Of a stretch of DNA of 40,370 nucleotides, positions 25,423 through 33,653 are shown in pieces. Every line of letters begins with the position of its first letter. Position 1 is the stretch's first letter. The stretch is from assembly GCA_900555035.1 (NCBI GenBank), contig USJX01000019.1, positions 1 through 40,370 on the forward strand. Direction: 5' to 3'. The stretch is from an uncultured Prevotella sp. GTDB taxonomy: Bacteria; Bacteroidota; Bacteroidia; Bacteroidales; Bacteroidaceae. The translations under genes and the position numbers were made by a program. The notes under the pieces were generated by a model. It saw only the letters and a list, made by a program, of their open reading frames with translations, was not told the origin of the DNA and ran no database searches.

Positions 25423-25510
25423 GCTAGAAGCTATTTATTAAACAGCTTTATCCTATTTAACAAACAGCGATATTCCATTTATCAAATGGCTTTATCCCAA
25501 CTGCTGCAGA
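25423..25510. repeat. 22-bp tandem repeat running into trxB 3' end
   Basis: Units start at 25423, 25445, 25467 and 25489. Neighbouring units agree at about 15-16 of 22 positions; the core is GCTTTATCC-TATTTA-CAAACA. The fourth unit contains the trxB stop codon (25492-25494) and its last codons. Confidence 0.8.
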
Positions 25511-26427
25511 TATCTATCAGCTTCGATGGCAGCCTTGGCACCAGAACCGGCAGCAACAACACCCTGACGATAGATTGGATCAGCTACATCGCCTGCCGCA
25601 AACACTCCCGGAAGATTGGTACTGGCAGTACCTGGAACCACCTTGATGAAACCCTGCTCATCCAAATCGATGACACCCTTGAAAAGATCGGTGTTCGGCT
25701 TATGACCGATAGCCAGGAAGAAACCATCAATAGCGATATCAAACTTCTCCTCGTTAGCCTCACCCATGTGGCGAACCAGGTGAGCACCCTGCACACCATC
25801 ATCACCAAAGAGTCCGAGGGTATTGGTCTCGAAAAGAATCTCAATGTTTTCCTTGTTCTTTACACGCTGCTGCATGATTTCTGCAGCACGAAGATAAGGC
25901 TTGCGAACAATCATATATACCTTCTTGGCAAGACCAGAAAGATACATCGCCTCTTCACAGGCTGTGTCTCCACCACCCACTACGGCAACCACACGCTTGC
26001 GATAGAAGAAACCATCGCAGGTGGCACAGGCAGAAACACCCTGACCGCGATACTTCTCTTCATCGGCAAGACCGAGATACTTGGCAGATGCACCAGTTGC
26101 GATGATAACGGTATCAGCCTCTATCTCGTTGCCGCGCTCATCTGTAAGATGATATGGACGGGAACTGAAATCAATCTTCTCGATGCTTCCGTCACGGATA
26201 TCAGCACCAAAACGAGCAGCCTGCTCCTTCATGTCCATCATCATCTGAGTACCATCCACCCCGTTAGGATAACCAGGGAAGTTTTCTACTTCTGTGGTGA
26301 TGGTAAGCTGTCCGCCAGGTTGCATACCAGAATAAAGAACAGGGTTGAGTCCCGCTCTACCCGTATAGATGGCAGCGGTATATCCAGCAGGACCGCTACC
26401 TATAATCAAAGTCTTTACTTTTTCCAT
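25492..26427 (-). CDS. trxB: Thioredoxin reductase
   Basis: A 311-residue flavoprotein that passes electrons from NADPH to thioredoxin in the cytoplasm. It has an FAD-binding GSGPAGYTAA motif at 11-20, the redox-active CATC at 134-137 followed by DGFFYR, an NADPH-binding VVGGGDTACEEA near 150-161, and the closing GVFAAGDVADPIYRQ. All key residues are present and the length is typical. It lies on the minus strand upstream of tRNA-Ser and 83 bases after queE. Its 3' end carries a 22-bp tandem repeat. Confidence 0.96.
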   Translation of the reverse strand: MEKVKTLIIGSGPAGYTAAIYTGRAGLNPVLYSGMQPGGQLTITTEVENFPGYPNGVDGTQMMMDMKEQAARFGADIRDGSIEKIDFSSRPYHLTDERGNEIEADTVIIATGASAKYLGLADEEKYRGQGVSACATCDGFFYRKRVVAVVGGGDTACEEAMYLSGLAKKVYMIVRKPYLRAAEIMQQRVKNKENIEILFETNTLGLFGDDGVQGAHLVRHMGEANEEKFDIAIDGFFLAIGHKPNTDLFKGVIDLDEQGFIKVVPGTASTNLPGVFAAGDVADPIYRQGVVAAGSGAKAAIEADRYLQQLG

Positions 26428-26510
26428 GATGTTGTTTTTATATTAAATATGATGATTGTAACTGTACTGTAACTGTAAATAGATTCCAGATTTTCTGGAG
26501 AATCCAATTT

Positions 26511-27095
26511 CTATCGGATACCCACTATTTTATGCATCTGCACAGACAGCTGCCACTCTGAGTGAGCCTTGATATACTTGATGCACTCATTCAGAATAAG
26601 ATAGTTTCTGCTTTCATTGCCTACATCGCATGGTTGCAGATAGCGGAATGCGCAGGCTATGCCATGGTCGCTTACCTCGTGCTCACCATCGAATATCAAT
26701 TTCAGTTCATCTACCTTTCTTACAACAAGCTCCCCACCCTCGGTGAAATCTACCTTTGGCGAACAGGTAACCCAGTCGATACCTTCAGGAACGGCATGGG
26801 TTCCGTTGGTTTCCATCGAAAGATAATAACCAGCCTGATGAAGTGTTGACATAAGCTGCTCATCAACTTGCAGAGACGGCTCACCTCCGGTAAGAACGAT
26901 GAAACGGCATTCGCCACCTAGCTCCAAGCATTTAGCCAGGATGTCGTCTGCACTCATCTCCTTATAGCCACGGAAATCGGTATCACAGAAGGGGCATTTC
27001 AGGTTGCATCCACTCATCCGGACGAACACTGCAGGTCTGCCCATCCATCTGCCTTCACCCTGCAGCGAATAGAATATTTCGTTAACTTTATACAT
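26511..27095 (-). CDS. queE: 7-carboxy-7-deazaguanine synthase
   Basis: A radical SAM enzyme of 194 residues in the queuosine/preQ0 pathway. It turns 6-carboxytetrahydropterin into 7-carboxy-7-deazaguanine. The cluster-binding motif is C30-x3-C34-x2-C37 (SGCNLKCPFCDTDF), and the GGEPSLQ strand follows near 79-85. I chose MYKVNEIFYSLQGEG as start because it matches the family's first strand; the ATG 9 bases upstream is also possible. It follows queD on the same strand, so two consecutive steps of the pathway are adjacent. queC and queF are not in the window. Confidence 0.95.
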   Translation of the reverse strand: MYKVNEIFYSLQGEGRWMGRPAVFVRMSGCNLKCPFCDTDFRGYKEMSADDILAKCLELGGECRFIVLTGGEPSLQVDEQLMSTLHQAGYYLSMETNGTHAVPEGIDWVTCSPKVDFTEGGELVVRKVDELKLIFDGEHEVSDHGIACAFRYLQPCDVGNESRNYLILNECIKYIKAHSEWQLSVQMHKIVGIR

Positions 27096-27154
27096 TTTTA
27101 CCATGAATATTGAAAATCAAAATTCTAAGATTAAGAGGCATGCTTCAAACCCTG

Positions 27155-27202
27155 ATGGAATCAGAATTCTGAAACTTTATGGAATCAGATTCTCGATGCC
27201 TT
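27155..27202. repeat. 24-bp tandem duplication across queD stop codon
   Basis: ATGGAATCAGA occurs at 27155-27165 and 27179-27189, 24 bases apart. The second copy overlaps the queD stop codon (27177-27179); the full units agree at about 17 of 24 positions. Confidence 0.75.
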
Positions 27203-27545
27203 TTATCTTTTCTTCGTCGATAACCACAGCCGTGTTTCCGAAACTCTCCTGCACGCTTGCCTTATAGCACTCAGGAAAGAGATTTACCAGCCATCTTCCG
27301 ATGTTTTCGGCAGTTGGATTAAAGTCGAATACCTCGTTCAGGTTAGCGTGGTCCATTTTGCTATTCACGGTTTTCTTCACGTGCGTAAAGTCGATAACCA
27401 TGCCATCCTGGTTTAATTCCTTGCCCACAAAGAAGAGTTCTATCTCCCAATTATGTCCATGCAGGTTGCTGCACTTACTCTCGTAGCTGAGGGTAAGCGA
27501 ATGCGCAGCAGATATTTCCAGTTTCTTTGAAATGAAGTAAATCAT
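27177..27545 (-). CDS. queD: 6-carboxytetrahydropterin synthase
   Basis: A 122-residue enzyme that makes 6-carboxy-5,6,7,8-tetrahydropterin from dihydroneopterin triphosphate, the step before QueE. Zinc ligands are H15 and the pair H29, H31 (NLHGHNWEIE); the catalytic Cys25 precedes them in SYESKCSNLHGH. The start MIYFISKKLEIS is chosen because the promoter TTTG-N19-TACCTTTG lies only 32 bases upstream. An ATG further out at 27650 would be upstream of that promoter and adds 35 residues foreign to the family. The gap to queE is 81 bases. Confidence 0.93.
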   Translation of the reverse strand: MIYFISKKLEISAAHSLTLSYESKCSNLHGHNWEIELFFVGKELNQDGMVIDFTHVKKTVNSKMDHANLNEVFDFNPTAENIGRWLVNLFPECYKASVQESFGNTAVVIDEEKIKGIENLIP

Positions 27546-27576
27546 TTGTTCTATTTTATTATTATATTCTTCTTTG

Positions 27577-27607
27577 CAAAGGTACATTAAAACATTTACA
27601 ATACAAA
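27577..27607 (-). promoter_or_regulatory. queD-queE promoter
   Basis: On the minus strand TTTG (27604-27607) is followed after 19 bases by TACCTTTG (27577-27584). It fixes the queD start at 27545. Confidence 0.85.
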
Positions 27608-27679
27608 ATAAAAACACATGTTTTTTGTAAAAAAGGCCGTAATTATGCATGTTTTTTTCTTTCTTAGAGAAATTATTAC

Positions 27680-27687
27680 TATCTTTG
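27680..27687 (+). promoter_or_regulatory. -7 box for AAA-CYTH gene
   Basis: TATCTTTG fits the -7 consensus. TTTC at 27656-27659, 20 bases upstream, is a near-match to the -33 box. It is divergent from the queD promoter. Confidence 0.7.
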
Positions 27688-27750
27688 CACTCAAATTAAC
27701 AGATGCAAGCCTTAATGGGGCTGTAAAATGATATAAACGTTTTAAAATAT

Positions 27751-28851
27751 ATGAATACAATTAAGAAGATTGTTCTAACAGGTGGTCCTTGCGCAGGCAA
27801 GACTACTGCCTTAGTTAAAGTGATTGAACATTTTTCCAGTTTGGGCTACAAGGTCTTTACCATTCCAGAGGTACCTACCTTATTCACCCAGTCGGGCATG
27901 AACTATCTCACCAAGAATGAGAAGTTTTTCTTCGAGGGCGAAAAGGCTACGTTCCTCACCCAGATAGGATTGGAGGATAGCTTCACCCGCATGGCAGAGA
28001 CTATCAACCAACCGGTTATCATCGTATGCGACCGCGGTACGATGGATATTTCTACCTATCTCTCGCCCGAATTCTGGAATCGCATCATCTCTGAACAGGG
28101 TTACACCAACACCCAGCTCAGAGCCCGCTATGATGCCGTACTCCACCTGGTGAGTGCTGCCGATGGTGCAGAGCAGTTTTATACCACAGCCAACAATGCA
28201 CAGCGTTTGGAAAAAGCAGATGAAGAAGGCTTGCAGATAGCCCGCGAGCTGGACAAGAAGATTGTATCTGCCTGGAAGGGACACCCTCACTTGCGCGTAA
28301 TCAACAACCACGAGGATTTCAACAACAAGTTGAATCGTGTGCTCAAGGAAATCAGCAATGTGCTGGGCATTCCTCAGCCTATCGAGGAAGAGCGAAAGTA
28401 TATTGTAAAGCTGACTGGCGATGTGCCTAACGCCATCGATAGCGACATCGTGCAGACCTATCTTTCCGGAGAACCAGGTAGCGAGATCCGTCTCCGCCGA
28501 AGAGGTTTCGAGGGAGGCAAGTTTGTGTATGTACATACATCCAAAAAGCGTGTTTCCGATAATGAACAGGTAGAAACAGAGCGCCAGATCAACGCAAATC
28601 TTTATGAGACTTTGCTCCAGCAGGCAGACCCATACCGTTCTACCATCAGAAAGCATCGCAAGAGTTTTATCTGGAAGGGACAGTATTTTGAGCTGGATGA
28701 ATTCTTGGAGCCTATCAAGGATTTGATGATTCTGGAAACCAAGGGAATTGCCAAACATGAAAGCGTGAAATTCCCGCCATTCATCCAGGTGCTGGAAGAT
28801 ATCACAGGCAATACAAAATACTACAATTATAATATCGCCCTGAAGCGATAG
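27751..28851 (+). CDS. AAA_28 ATPase-CYTH fusion (TTD14-like)
   Basis: A 366-residue two-domain protein. Residues 5-185 form a P-loop nucleotidase of the AAA_28 type: Walker A GGPCAGKT at 11-18, and the VIIVCDRGTMD strand near 88-98. From about 212 comes a CYTH/triphosphate tunnel domain with the signature EEERK (the ExExK pattern), followed by alternating charged strands (EIRLRRRG, TSKKRV, ETERQI, RKHRKSF, FELDEFLEP, LETKG). The same order is known in TTD14 of animals, which binds GTP and phosphoinositide. The bacterial role is unknown; triphosphate or polyphosphate binding is an inference. It is monocistronic. Confidence 0.85.
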   Translation: MNTIKKIVLTGGPCAGKTTALVKVIEHFSSLGYKVFTIPEVPTLFTQSGMNYLTKNEKFFFEGEKATFLTQIGLEDSFTRMAETINQPVIIVCDRGTMDISTYLSPEFWNRIISEQGYTNTQLRARYDAVLHLVSAADGAEQFYTTANNAQRLEKADEEGLQIARELDKKIVSAWKGHPHLRVINNHEDFNNKLNRVLKEISNVLGIPQPIEEERKYIVKLTGDVPNAIDSDIVQTYLSGEPGSEIRLRRRGFEGGKFVYVHTSKKRVSDNEQVETERQINANLYETLLQQADPYRSTIRKHRKSFIWKGQYFELDEFLEPIKDLMILETKGIAKHESVKFPPFIQVLEDITGNTKYYNYNIALKR

Positions 28852-28890
28852 AAAAAGAAAGATTGTTTTTAAAAAACAACCAACAAAAAG

Positions 28891-28987
28891 AAAGAAGGTG
28901 TGTCATAAGTATTCTCCTATCCTATATAAGGATTCTCCTATCCTATAAAGGATAATGGAATTGATCAACTTATGATACACCTTCTTT
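28891..28987. terminator. Long-loop inverted repeat between convergent genes
   Basis: Arms 28891-28910 and 28968-28987 pair at 19 of 20 positions. The 57-base loop contains a 21-bp tandem duplication (ATTCTCCTATCC at 28911 and 28932). It probably ends both the AAA-CYTH gene and the acetylesterase gene, although the T run is weak. Confidence 0.65.
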
Positions 28988-28988
28988 A

Positions 28989-29038
28989 TATCTGATAACA
29001 GAAACACTTTATTTATCTGATAGCAGAAACACTTATTC
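28989..29038. repeat. 25-bp tandem duplication across acetylesterase stop codon
   Basis: Units 28989-29013 and 29014-29038 agree at about 21 of 25 positions (core CAGAAACACTT). The second unit contains the stop codon at 29033-29035. Confidence 0.85.
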
Positions 29039-30076
29039 GATGGTAGCCCCAAACTGCTTAACGAATCTGATTGGCTTACCCTCCATATTGGCAGGCTTCT
29101 TCCATTCACCGCCCAAGACAAGGATGGTGGCAGAAGTGCTTGCAGGAACAGCATCCACTGCTTCCTGAAGATTCATATAGTTTCCTCTACCCTCAGCACT
29201 CACCACGTAGTCGTAATGACGAACGTGCTTCTTCAATGCAGGAACCTGCTCGGCCAGGGCATCAGCCAAGGCATTCGCCACCACATGAGCACCATATATA
29301 TTATAATGTGTATTGTCCTGCTTGCCCTTGAGTACCTGAGGATGCTCGCCCGGCAAGAACCACATGTGCAACTTTCTGCTACCCTTGATGCCAAGGCTAG
29401 TTTCAATATCATGGGTTATCTTTGTAGCATCCACAAACGGCACATTCAATGCCTTAGCCACATGGCGAGGAGCCACCACATAGGCTCCGTGAGTATCTAT
29501 CAAGGTATCGCTGTTAATTTTCTCTTCGCCAGCGTAAGCCTTGCCACGCAACTTCTCATCATCATCATTCTCTAAATCAGCAGAGTAGTAGCAGCGGCGC
29601 ACCACACTGTTCATAAGCACAGGGATACCACCCTTCTGTCGGGTTTCATTCACATACTTAGCAAGATGAGCATCGAAAGTTCTGCCAGGTTCTGTATATC
29701 GTTTTGGGTTACTCTTCTCATCGTTATGGCCAAACTGGATAATGACATAATCACCCGGCTGAATCTTATCCAAAACCTTCTGCCATCTGCCTTCATCCAG
29801 GAAGCTCTTCGAACTTCTTCCGTTAACAGCATGATTATCAACGATAATCTGATTATCGAAGCAACCCTGCAGCACCATACCCCATCCACGTTCAGGACTT
29901 TTATCAAAATGGTCCTTCTCGGCGGCAGTAGAGTCACCGATAATGAAAATCGTAGTTTTATGACTGCTTGATGACATCAGCAAAGATATCAAGAGCGCAG
30001 CTACCAGCGGCATCGCCATCAGGCGAAAGGAACGAGGGAAAATCTTTCCCAAAGAAATATTTTTATTCATTGTCAT
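29033..30076 (-). CDS. Rhamnogalacturonan acetylesterase-like SGNH hydrolase with pectinesterase stub
   Basis: A 347-residue exported esterase. A hydrophobic N-terminal segment (about 19-36) acts as signal or anchor. The SGNH/CE12 domain (about 42-285) has the nucleophile block FIIGDSTAAEK (Ser49), the NGRSS block II, QFGHNDE block III (116-119) and a DNTHYNIYGA block V. CE12 enzymes remove acetyl groups from pectin. Residues 286-347 (YDYVVSAEGRG, LQEAVDAVP, ILVLGGEW) look like the first turns of a CE8 pectin methylesterase beta-helix, which normally needs about 300 residues. This is a truncated remnant or a small accessory module. No SusC/D or other pectin genes are adjacent. Confidence 0.85.
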   Translation of the reverse strand: MTMNKNISLGKIFPRSFRLMAMPLVAALLISLLMSSSSHKTTIFIIGDSTAAEKDHFDKSPERGWGMVLQGCFDNQIIVDNHAVNGRSSKSFLDEGRWQKVLDKIQPGDYVIIQFGHNDEKSNPKRYTEPGRTFDAHLAKYVNETRQKGGIPVLMNSVVRRCYYSADLENDDDEKLRGKAYAGEEKINSDTLIDTHGAYVVAPRHVAKALNVPFVDATKITHDIETSLGIKGSRKLHMWFLPGEHPQVLKGKQDNTHYNIYGAHVVANALADALAEQVPALKKHVRHYDYVVSAEGRGNYMNLQEAVDAVPASTSATILVLGGEWKKPANMEGKPIRFVKQFGATIE

Positions 30077-30211
30077 TGATTTGATTTGTAGTTTATCGTT
30101 CGAAAATAATTCGAAAAGAAGAATATAGCTTCAAAATAAATTGAAGATATTAAATACCCGCCCCTCCATACTGAGTTTTCACAAATTCAAGCATGAAGAA
30201 AGCGGATAAAC

Positions 30212-30244
30212 TGGGGGAAGATTGTCATAAAGCCGTTTCCCCCA
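30212..30244 (-). terminator. Possible terminator after hisS
   Basis: TGGGGGAA (30212-30219) pairs with TTCCCCCA (30237-30244). On the minus strand the stem is followed by a short TTTA, so it is a weak intrinsic terminator candidate. Confidence 0.45.
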
Positions 30245-30255
30245 CTCTGAAAAGG

Positions 30256-31620
30256 TCATTTCTTAACAGCAGCAACCAGCTCCTCGGCAGTAACCAGGGT
30301 CTGCTCACCGCTTTCCATATTCTTTAAAGTAACCTTGCCTGCAGTCATCTCATTCTCACCAGCAAGTACTACGAATGGAATCTGCTTGGCATTGGCATAG
30401 CTCATCTGCTTCTTCATCTTCGCCTTGTCTGGGAATATCTCGGTGCGGATGCCTGCAGCACGAGCTGCACTCACGATAGGCAGACAGTAGGCTGTCTCCT
30501 TCTCGCCAAAGTTGATGAAGAGCACCTGAGTAGAGTTCACAGCCTCCTTTGGATAGAGGTCGAGTGCATTGAGCACATCATAGATGCGGTCGGCACCGAA
30601 ACTGATACCTACACCACTCAAACCAGGAAGACCGAAGATGCCGGTGAGGTTATCGTAGCGACCGCCACCGGTAATACTGCCCATCGGTGTATCGAGCGCC
30701 TTTACCTCGAAAATGGCACCAGTATAGTAATTCAAGCCACGAGCCAAGGTAAGATCAAGCTCAATCTCGTTGTTCAAGCCCACGGTCTTCAAGGTATCGA
30801 GGATAAACTTGGTTTCCTCTACACCCTTCAAACCAATCTCAGAACCTTCGAGAACCTTGGAAATCACAGCAAGTTTCTCATCATTAGAACCTGACAAAGA
30901 GATGATTGGCTGCAACTTCTCGATAGCCTCTTCAGAGATGCCATCATTACGGAGTTCCTCGTTTACATTGTCGAGACCTATCTTGTCGAGCTTGTCGATA
31001 GCCACGGTGATATCCACAATCTTCTCAGCCTCGCCGATAACCTCGGCAATACCAGTAAGAATCTTGCGGTTGTTGATCTTGATGCAGACACGCACACCAA
31101 ACTTGGTGAAGACGGTATCTACAATCTGCATCAACTCTACCTCGTTGAGAAGAGAATCAGAACCTACCACATCGGCATCACACTGATAGAACTCACGATA
31201 GCGACCCTTCTGTGGGCGGTCGGCACGCCAAACCGGCTGAATCTGATAACGCTTGAAAGGCATCTGCAATTCCTCACGATGCTGCACCACGTAACGTGCA
31301 AAAGGCACGGTAAGGTCGTAGCGGAGACCCTTCTCACAAAGTTTTGCCGCCAGCTTCAATGAACCGAGCGAATGAATATCCTCATCACTCACCTTATTCA
31401 TATAGTCACCTGAATTCAAAATCTTAAAGAGCAGCTTGTCGCCCTCCTCGCCATACTTGCCCATCAAAGTATGAAGGGTTTCCATGGCAGGAGTCTCAAT
31501 CTGCTGGAATCCATAAAGGGCATACACTTCCTTGATGGTGTTGAAGATGTAGTTGCGCTTTGCCATCTCAACAGGACCGAAGTCTCTGGTACCCTTTGGA
31601 ATACTTGGTTTCTGAGCCAT
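30256..31620 (-). CDS. hisS: Histidyl-tRNA synthetase
   Basis: A 454-residue class II aminoacyl-tRNA synthetase. It opens with PKGTRDFGPVE (motif 1 region). Motif 2 is in RPQKGRYREFYQCDADVVG near 133-151, and the HisA motif is LARGLNYYTGAIFEV near 288-302. Motif 3 is GVGISFGADRI near 336-346, and an anticodon-binding domain follows (about 365-454). The length is slightly above E. coli's but usual in Bacteroidetes. It follows purA after a 98-base spacer containing 14-base tandem and inverted repeats. It is probably in the fur-purA-hisS transcription unit. Confidence 0.97.
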   Translation of the reverse strand: MAQKPSIPKGTRDFGPVEMAKRNYIFNTIKEVYALYGFQQIETPAMETLHTLMGKYGEEGDKLLFKILNSGDYMNKVSDEDIHSLGSLKLAAKLCEKGLRYDLTVPFARYVVQHREELQMPFKRYQIQPVWRADRPQKGRYREFYQCDADVVGSDSLLNEVELMQIVDTVFTKFGVRVCIKINNRKILTGIAEVIGEAEKIVDITVAIDKLDKIGLDNVNEELRNDGISEEAIEKLQPIISLSGSNDEKLAVISKVLEGSEIGLKGVEETKFILDTLKTVGLNNEIELDLTLARGLNYYTGAIFEVKALDTPMGSITGGGRYDNLTGIFGLPGLSGVGISFGADRIYDVLNALDLYPKEAVNSTQVLFINFGEKETAYCLPIVSAARAAGIRTEIFPDKAKMKKQMSYANAKQIPFVVLAGENEMTAGKVTLKNMESGEQTLVTAEELVAAVKK

Positions 31621-31646
31621 TTATTAATGTTTATTGTTTAATGATT

Positions 31647-31712
31647 AGTGATTAATGTTCAGCGCAATGTTAACCCCTCAAAGTAAACATTAATCACTAA
31701 ACATTAATCACT
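31647..31712. repeat. 14-bp tandem and inverted repeats in purA-hisS spacer
   Basis: AAACATTAATCACT occurs twice in tandem at 31685-31698 and 31699-31712. Its reverse complement (AGTGATTAATGTT) is at 31647-31659, so the spacer can form a 12-13 bp hairpin. The direct repeats lie 6 bases outside the purA stop codon. Confidence 0.85.
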
Positions 31713-31718
31713 ATAAAA

Positions 31719-32993
31719 TTATTTACGTACGATAGTCTGAGCACGGTCTGGACCGATAGAGATAACACCAATCTTGGTCTCGAGGAAATCCTCGATGAAT
31801 GCGATGTAATCCTTGAACTCCTGTGGGAACTGATCCTCAGAAGTGAACTTGGTCATATCTGTCTTCCAACCCTTGAACTCCTTGTAAACAGGCTCAACAT
31901 CTGTAATCTCGTATGGGAAGTCTGTGGTTACAGTGCCATCCTTCAGCTTATAAGCCACACAAGCCTTGATGGTATCGAAGCCATCGAGCACGTCGCTCTT
32001 CATCATGATAAGCTCGGTTACACCGTTCACCATCACAGAATACTTAAGCTGAACCAAGTCGCACCAGCCGCAACGACGCTCACGACCCGTAACGGCACCA
32101 TACTCATGACCCAGGGCACGAATCTTGTCGCCAGTAGCATCGAAGAGCTCTGTTGGGAATGGACCTGCACCTACGCGAGTACAGTAAGCCTTCATGATAC
32201 CATACACATTACCGATGCGGTTAGGACCGACACCCAAACCGATGCATGCACCTGCACAGATGGTGTTAGAAGATGTTACGAAAGGATAAGAACCGAAGTC
32301 AACATCGAGCATAGTACCCTGAGCACCCTCGCAGAGGATATCCTTGCCAGAGCGGAGCACCTTGTTGATTTCCACCTCGCTGTCGATGAACTTGAACTGC
32401 TTCAAGTATTCGATGCCCTCCATCCAGGTCTTCTCTACCTCAGTGATATCGAAGTCGGTATAGCCAAGGCTAGCGATAGTCTTGAGATGGGCTGCCTTGT
32501 GAGCAGCATACTTCTCCTCGAAGTTTTCGAGGATATCACCTACGCGGAGGCCCGTACGGCTTACCTTGTCGGTATAAGTAGGACCGATGCCCTTACCTGT
32601 GGTACCAACCTTGTTCTTTCCCTTAGATGCCTCGATGGCAGCATCGAGCACGCGGTGAGTAGGCATAATGAGATGTGCCTTCTTAGAAATGAGGAGTCGG
32701 CTCTTCAAGTCATGACCGCTCTTCTCCAAGTCCTTAGCCTCGCCCATGAAGAGGTCTGGAGCCAAGACTACGCCGTTACCGATGATGTTCACCTTACCAC
32801 CCTGGAAGATACCAGAAGGGATAGAGCGAAGCACGTATTTCTCACCCTCGAACTCAAGAGTATGGCCAGCATTAGGACCACCCTGAAAACGAGCAATGAC
32901 ATCATACTTAGGGGTCAATACATCAACCACCTTACCTTTACCTTCATCGCCCCACTGCAAACCGAGCAGGACATCTACTTTACCTGTGTTCAT
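31719..32993 (-). CDS. purA: Adenylosuccinate synthetase
   Basis: A 424-residue GTP-dependent enzyme joining IMP and aspartate in AMP synthesis. The GLQWGDEGKGK motif at 11-21 holds the catalytic Asp16. GPNAGHT follows near 39-45. TTGKGIGPTYTDKVSRTGLR near 129-148 binds IMP and KVLRSGKDILCEGAQGTMLD contains the GAQG turn. GRERRCGWCDLV lies near 304-315. Length is typical. It starts 28 bases after the fur-family gene and is likely cotranscribed with it. Confidence 0.97.
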   Translation of the reverse strand: MNTGKVDVLLGLQWGDEGKGKVVDVLTPKYDVIARFQGGPNAGHTLEFEGEKYVLRSIPSGIFQGGKVNIIGNGVVLAPDLFMGEAKDLEKSGHDLKSRLLISKKAHLIMPTHRVLDAAIEASKGKNKVGTTGKGIGPTYTDKVSRTGLRVGDILENFEEKYAAHKAAHLKTIASLGYTDFDITEVEKTWMEGIEYLKQFKFIDSEVEINKVLRSGKDILCEGAQGTMLDVDFGSYPFVTSSNTICAGACIGLGVGPNRIGNVYGIMKAYCTRVGAGPFPTELFDATGDKIRALGHEYGAVTGRERRCGWCDLVQLKYSVMVNGVTELIMMKSDVLDGFDTIKACVAYKLKDGTVTTDFPYEITDVEPVYKEFKGWKTDMTKFTSEDQFPQEFKDYIAFIEDFLETKIGVISIGPDRAQTIVRK

Positions 32994-33021
32994 TTTTTTA
33001 TAATAGTATAAATTATTTTTA

Positions 33022-33489
33022 TTACTTTTCGTTACGCTTTCGCGTTATCTTGGCTTGGCATGAACTACACACGCCATAGATATAGAGCGCATAGGTGTCT
33101 TTGCGGAATCTCGTCAACTTGGTATCGTTCACCGCTTCAGCCACTGCGGGGGCATAAATTTCCGTCACCATACCACACACCGTACACACCTGGTGGATGT
33201 GGTTGTCTTTCGAAGAATAGCAAGCTTCGTATTTCACTCCGCTCACCAGGCTGTGCCTCATCACGAGTCTGAGTTCTATAAAGAGATGCATCGTGTTGTA
33301 GAGGGTAGCTCTGCTCACTCTGAAGTTTCTCTTTTCCAACTCATCGTTCAATTCTTCTAGTGAGAAATGCCCGCCGATGCTATACACCGCATCAAGAATA
33401 GCATATCTCTCTGGAGTTTTTCGATGCTTATTGCTCTCCAGATAGTTGTCCAAAATCGTTCTGACTTTGGCATCAATTTTCTCTGTCAT
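33022..33489 (-). CDS. Fur-family metal-dependent regulator
   Basis: A 155-residue regulator with a winged helix (TPERYAILDAVYSIGGHFSLEEL, then VSRATLYNTMHLF). The dimerisation domain carries KDNHIHQVCTVCGMV and VCSSCQAK, giving two CxxC zinc pairs. It may be the iron regulator Fur; the HxHxxCxxCG block is common to Fur, Zur and PerR, so metal specificity is open. It is the first gene ahead of purA. A -7 box lies 27-34 bases upstream. This is the second Fur-family gene in the window and is clearly diverged from the one beside rubrerythrin. Confidence 0.85.
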   Translation of the reverse strand: MTEKIDAKVRTILDNYLESNKHRKTPERYAILDAVYSIGGHFSLEELNDELEKRNFRVSRATLYNTMHLFIELRLVMRHSLVSGVKYEACYSSKDNHIHQVCTVCGMVTEIYAPAVAEAVNDTKLTRFRKDTYALYIYGVCSSCQAKITRKRNEK

Positions 33490-33515
33490 AATCCTTGTTA
33501 GTTACATAAAACGCA

Positions 33516-33523
33516 CAAAGATA
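33516..33523 (-). promoter_or_regulatory. -7 box for fur-purA-hisS
   Basis: On the minus strand TATCTTTG fits the -7 consensus, 27 bases before the start codon. The -33 region has no TTTG at the expected distance. Confidence 0.6.
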
Positions 33524-33653
33524 CTCATTATCTACGACATGAGGAAAGATTTCGATTTAAAAAATCTAAATTACATTGCTTTTTGAGAGTTACAACCCCT
33601 TTTTGCTTACTTTATCTTACATTTTGAAAGGAGGTTCTTATAAAAGCTACACT

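Noticed and set aside
25073..25510. 22-bp repeats considered as a CRISPR array
   Set aside because: Units are contiguous and degenerate with no unique spacers, two different repeat families are involved, and no cas gene is present.
28891..28987. Inverted repeat considered as a small transposable element (MITE)
   Set aside because: No target-site duplication outside the arms and position between convergent genes fits a terminator better.
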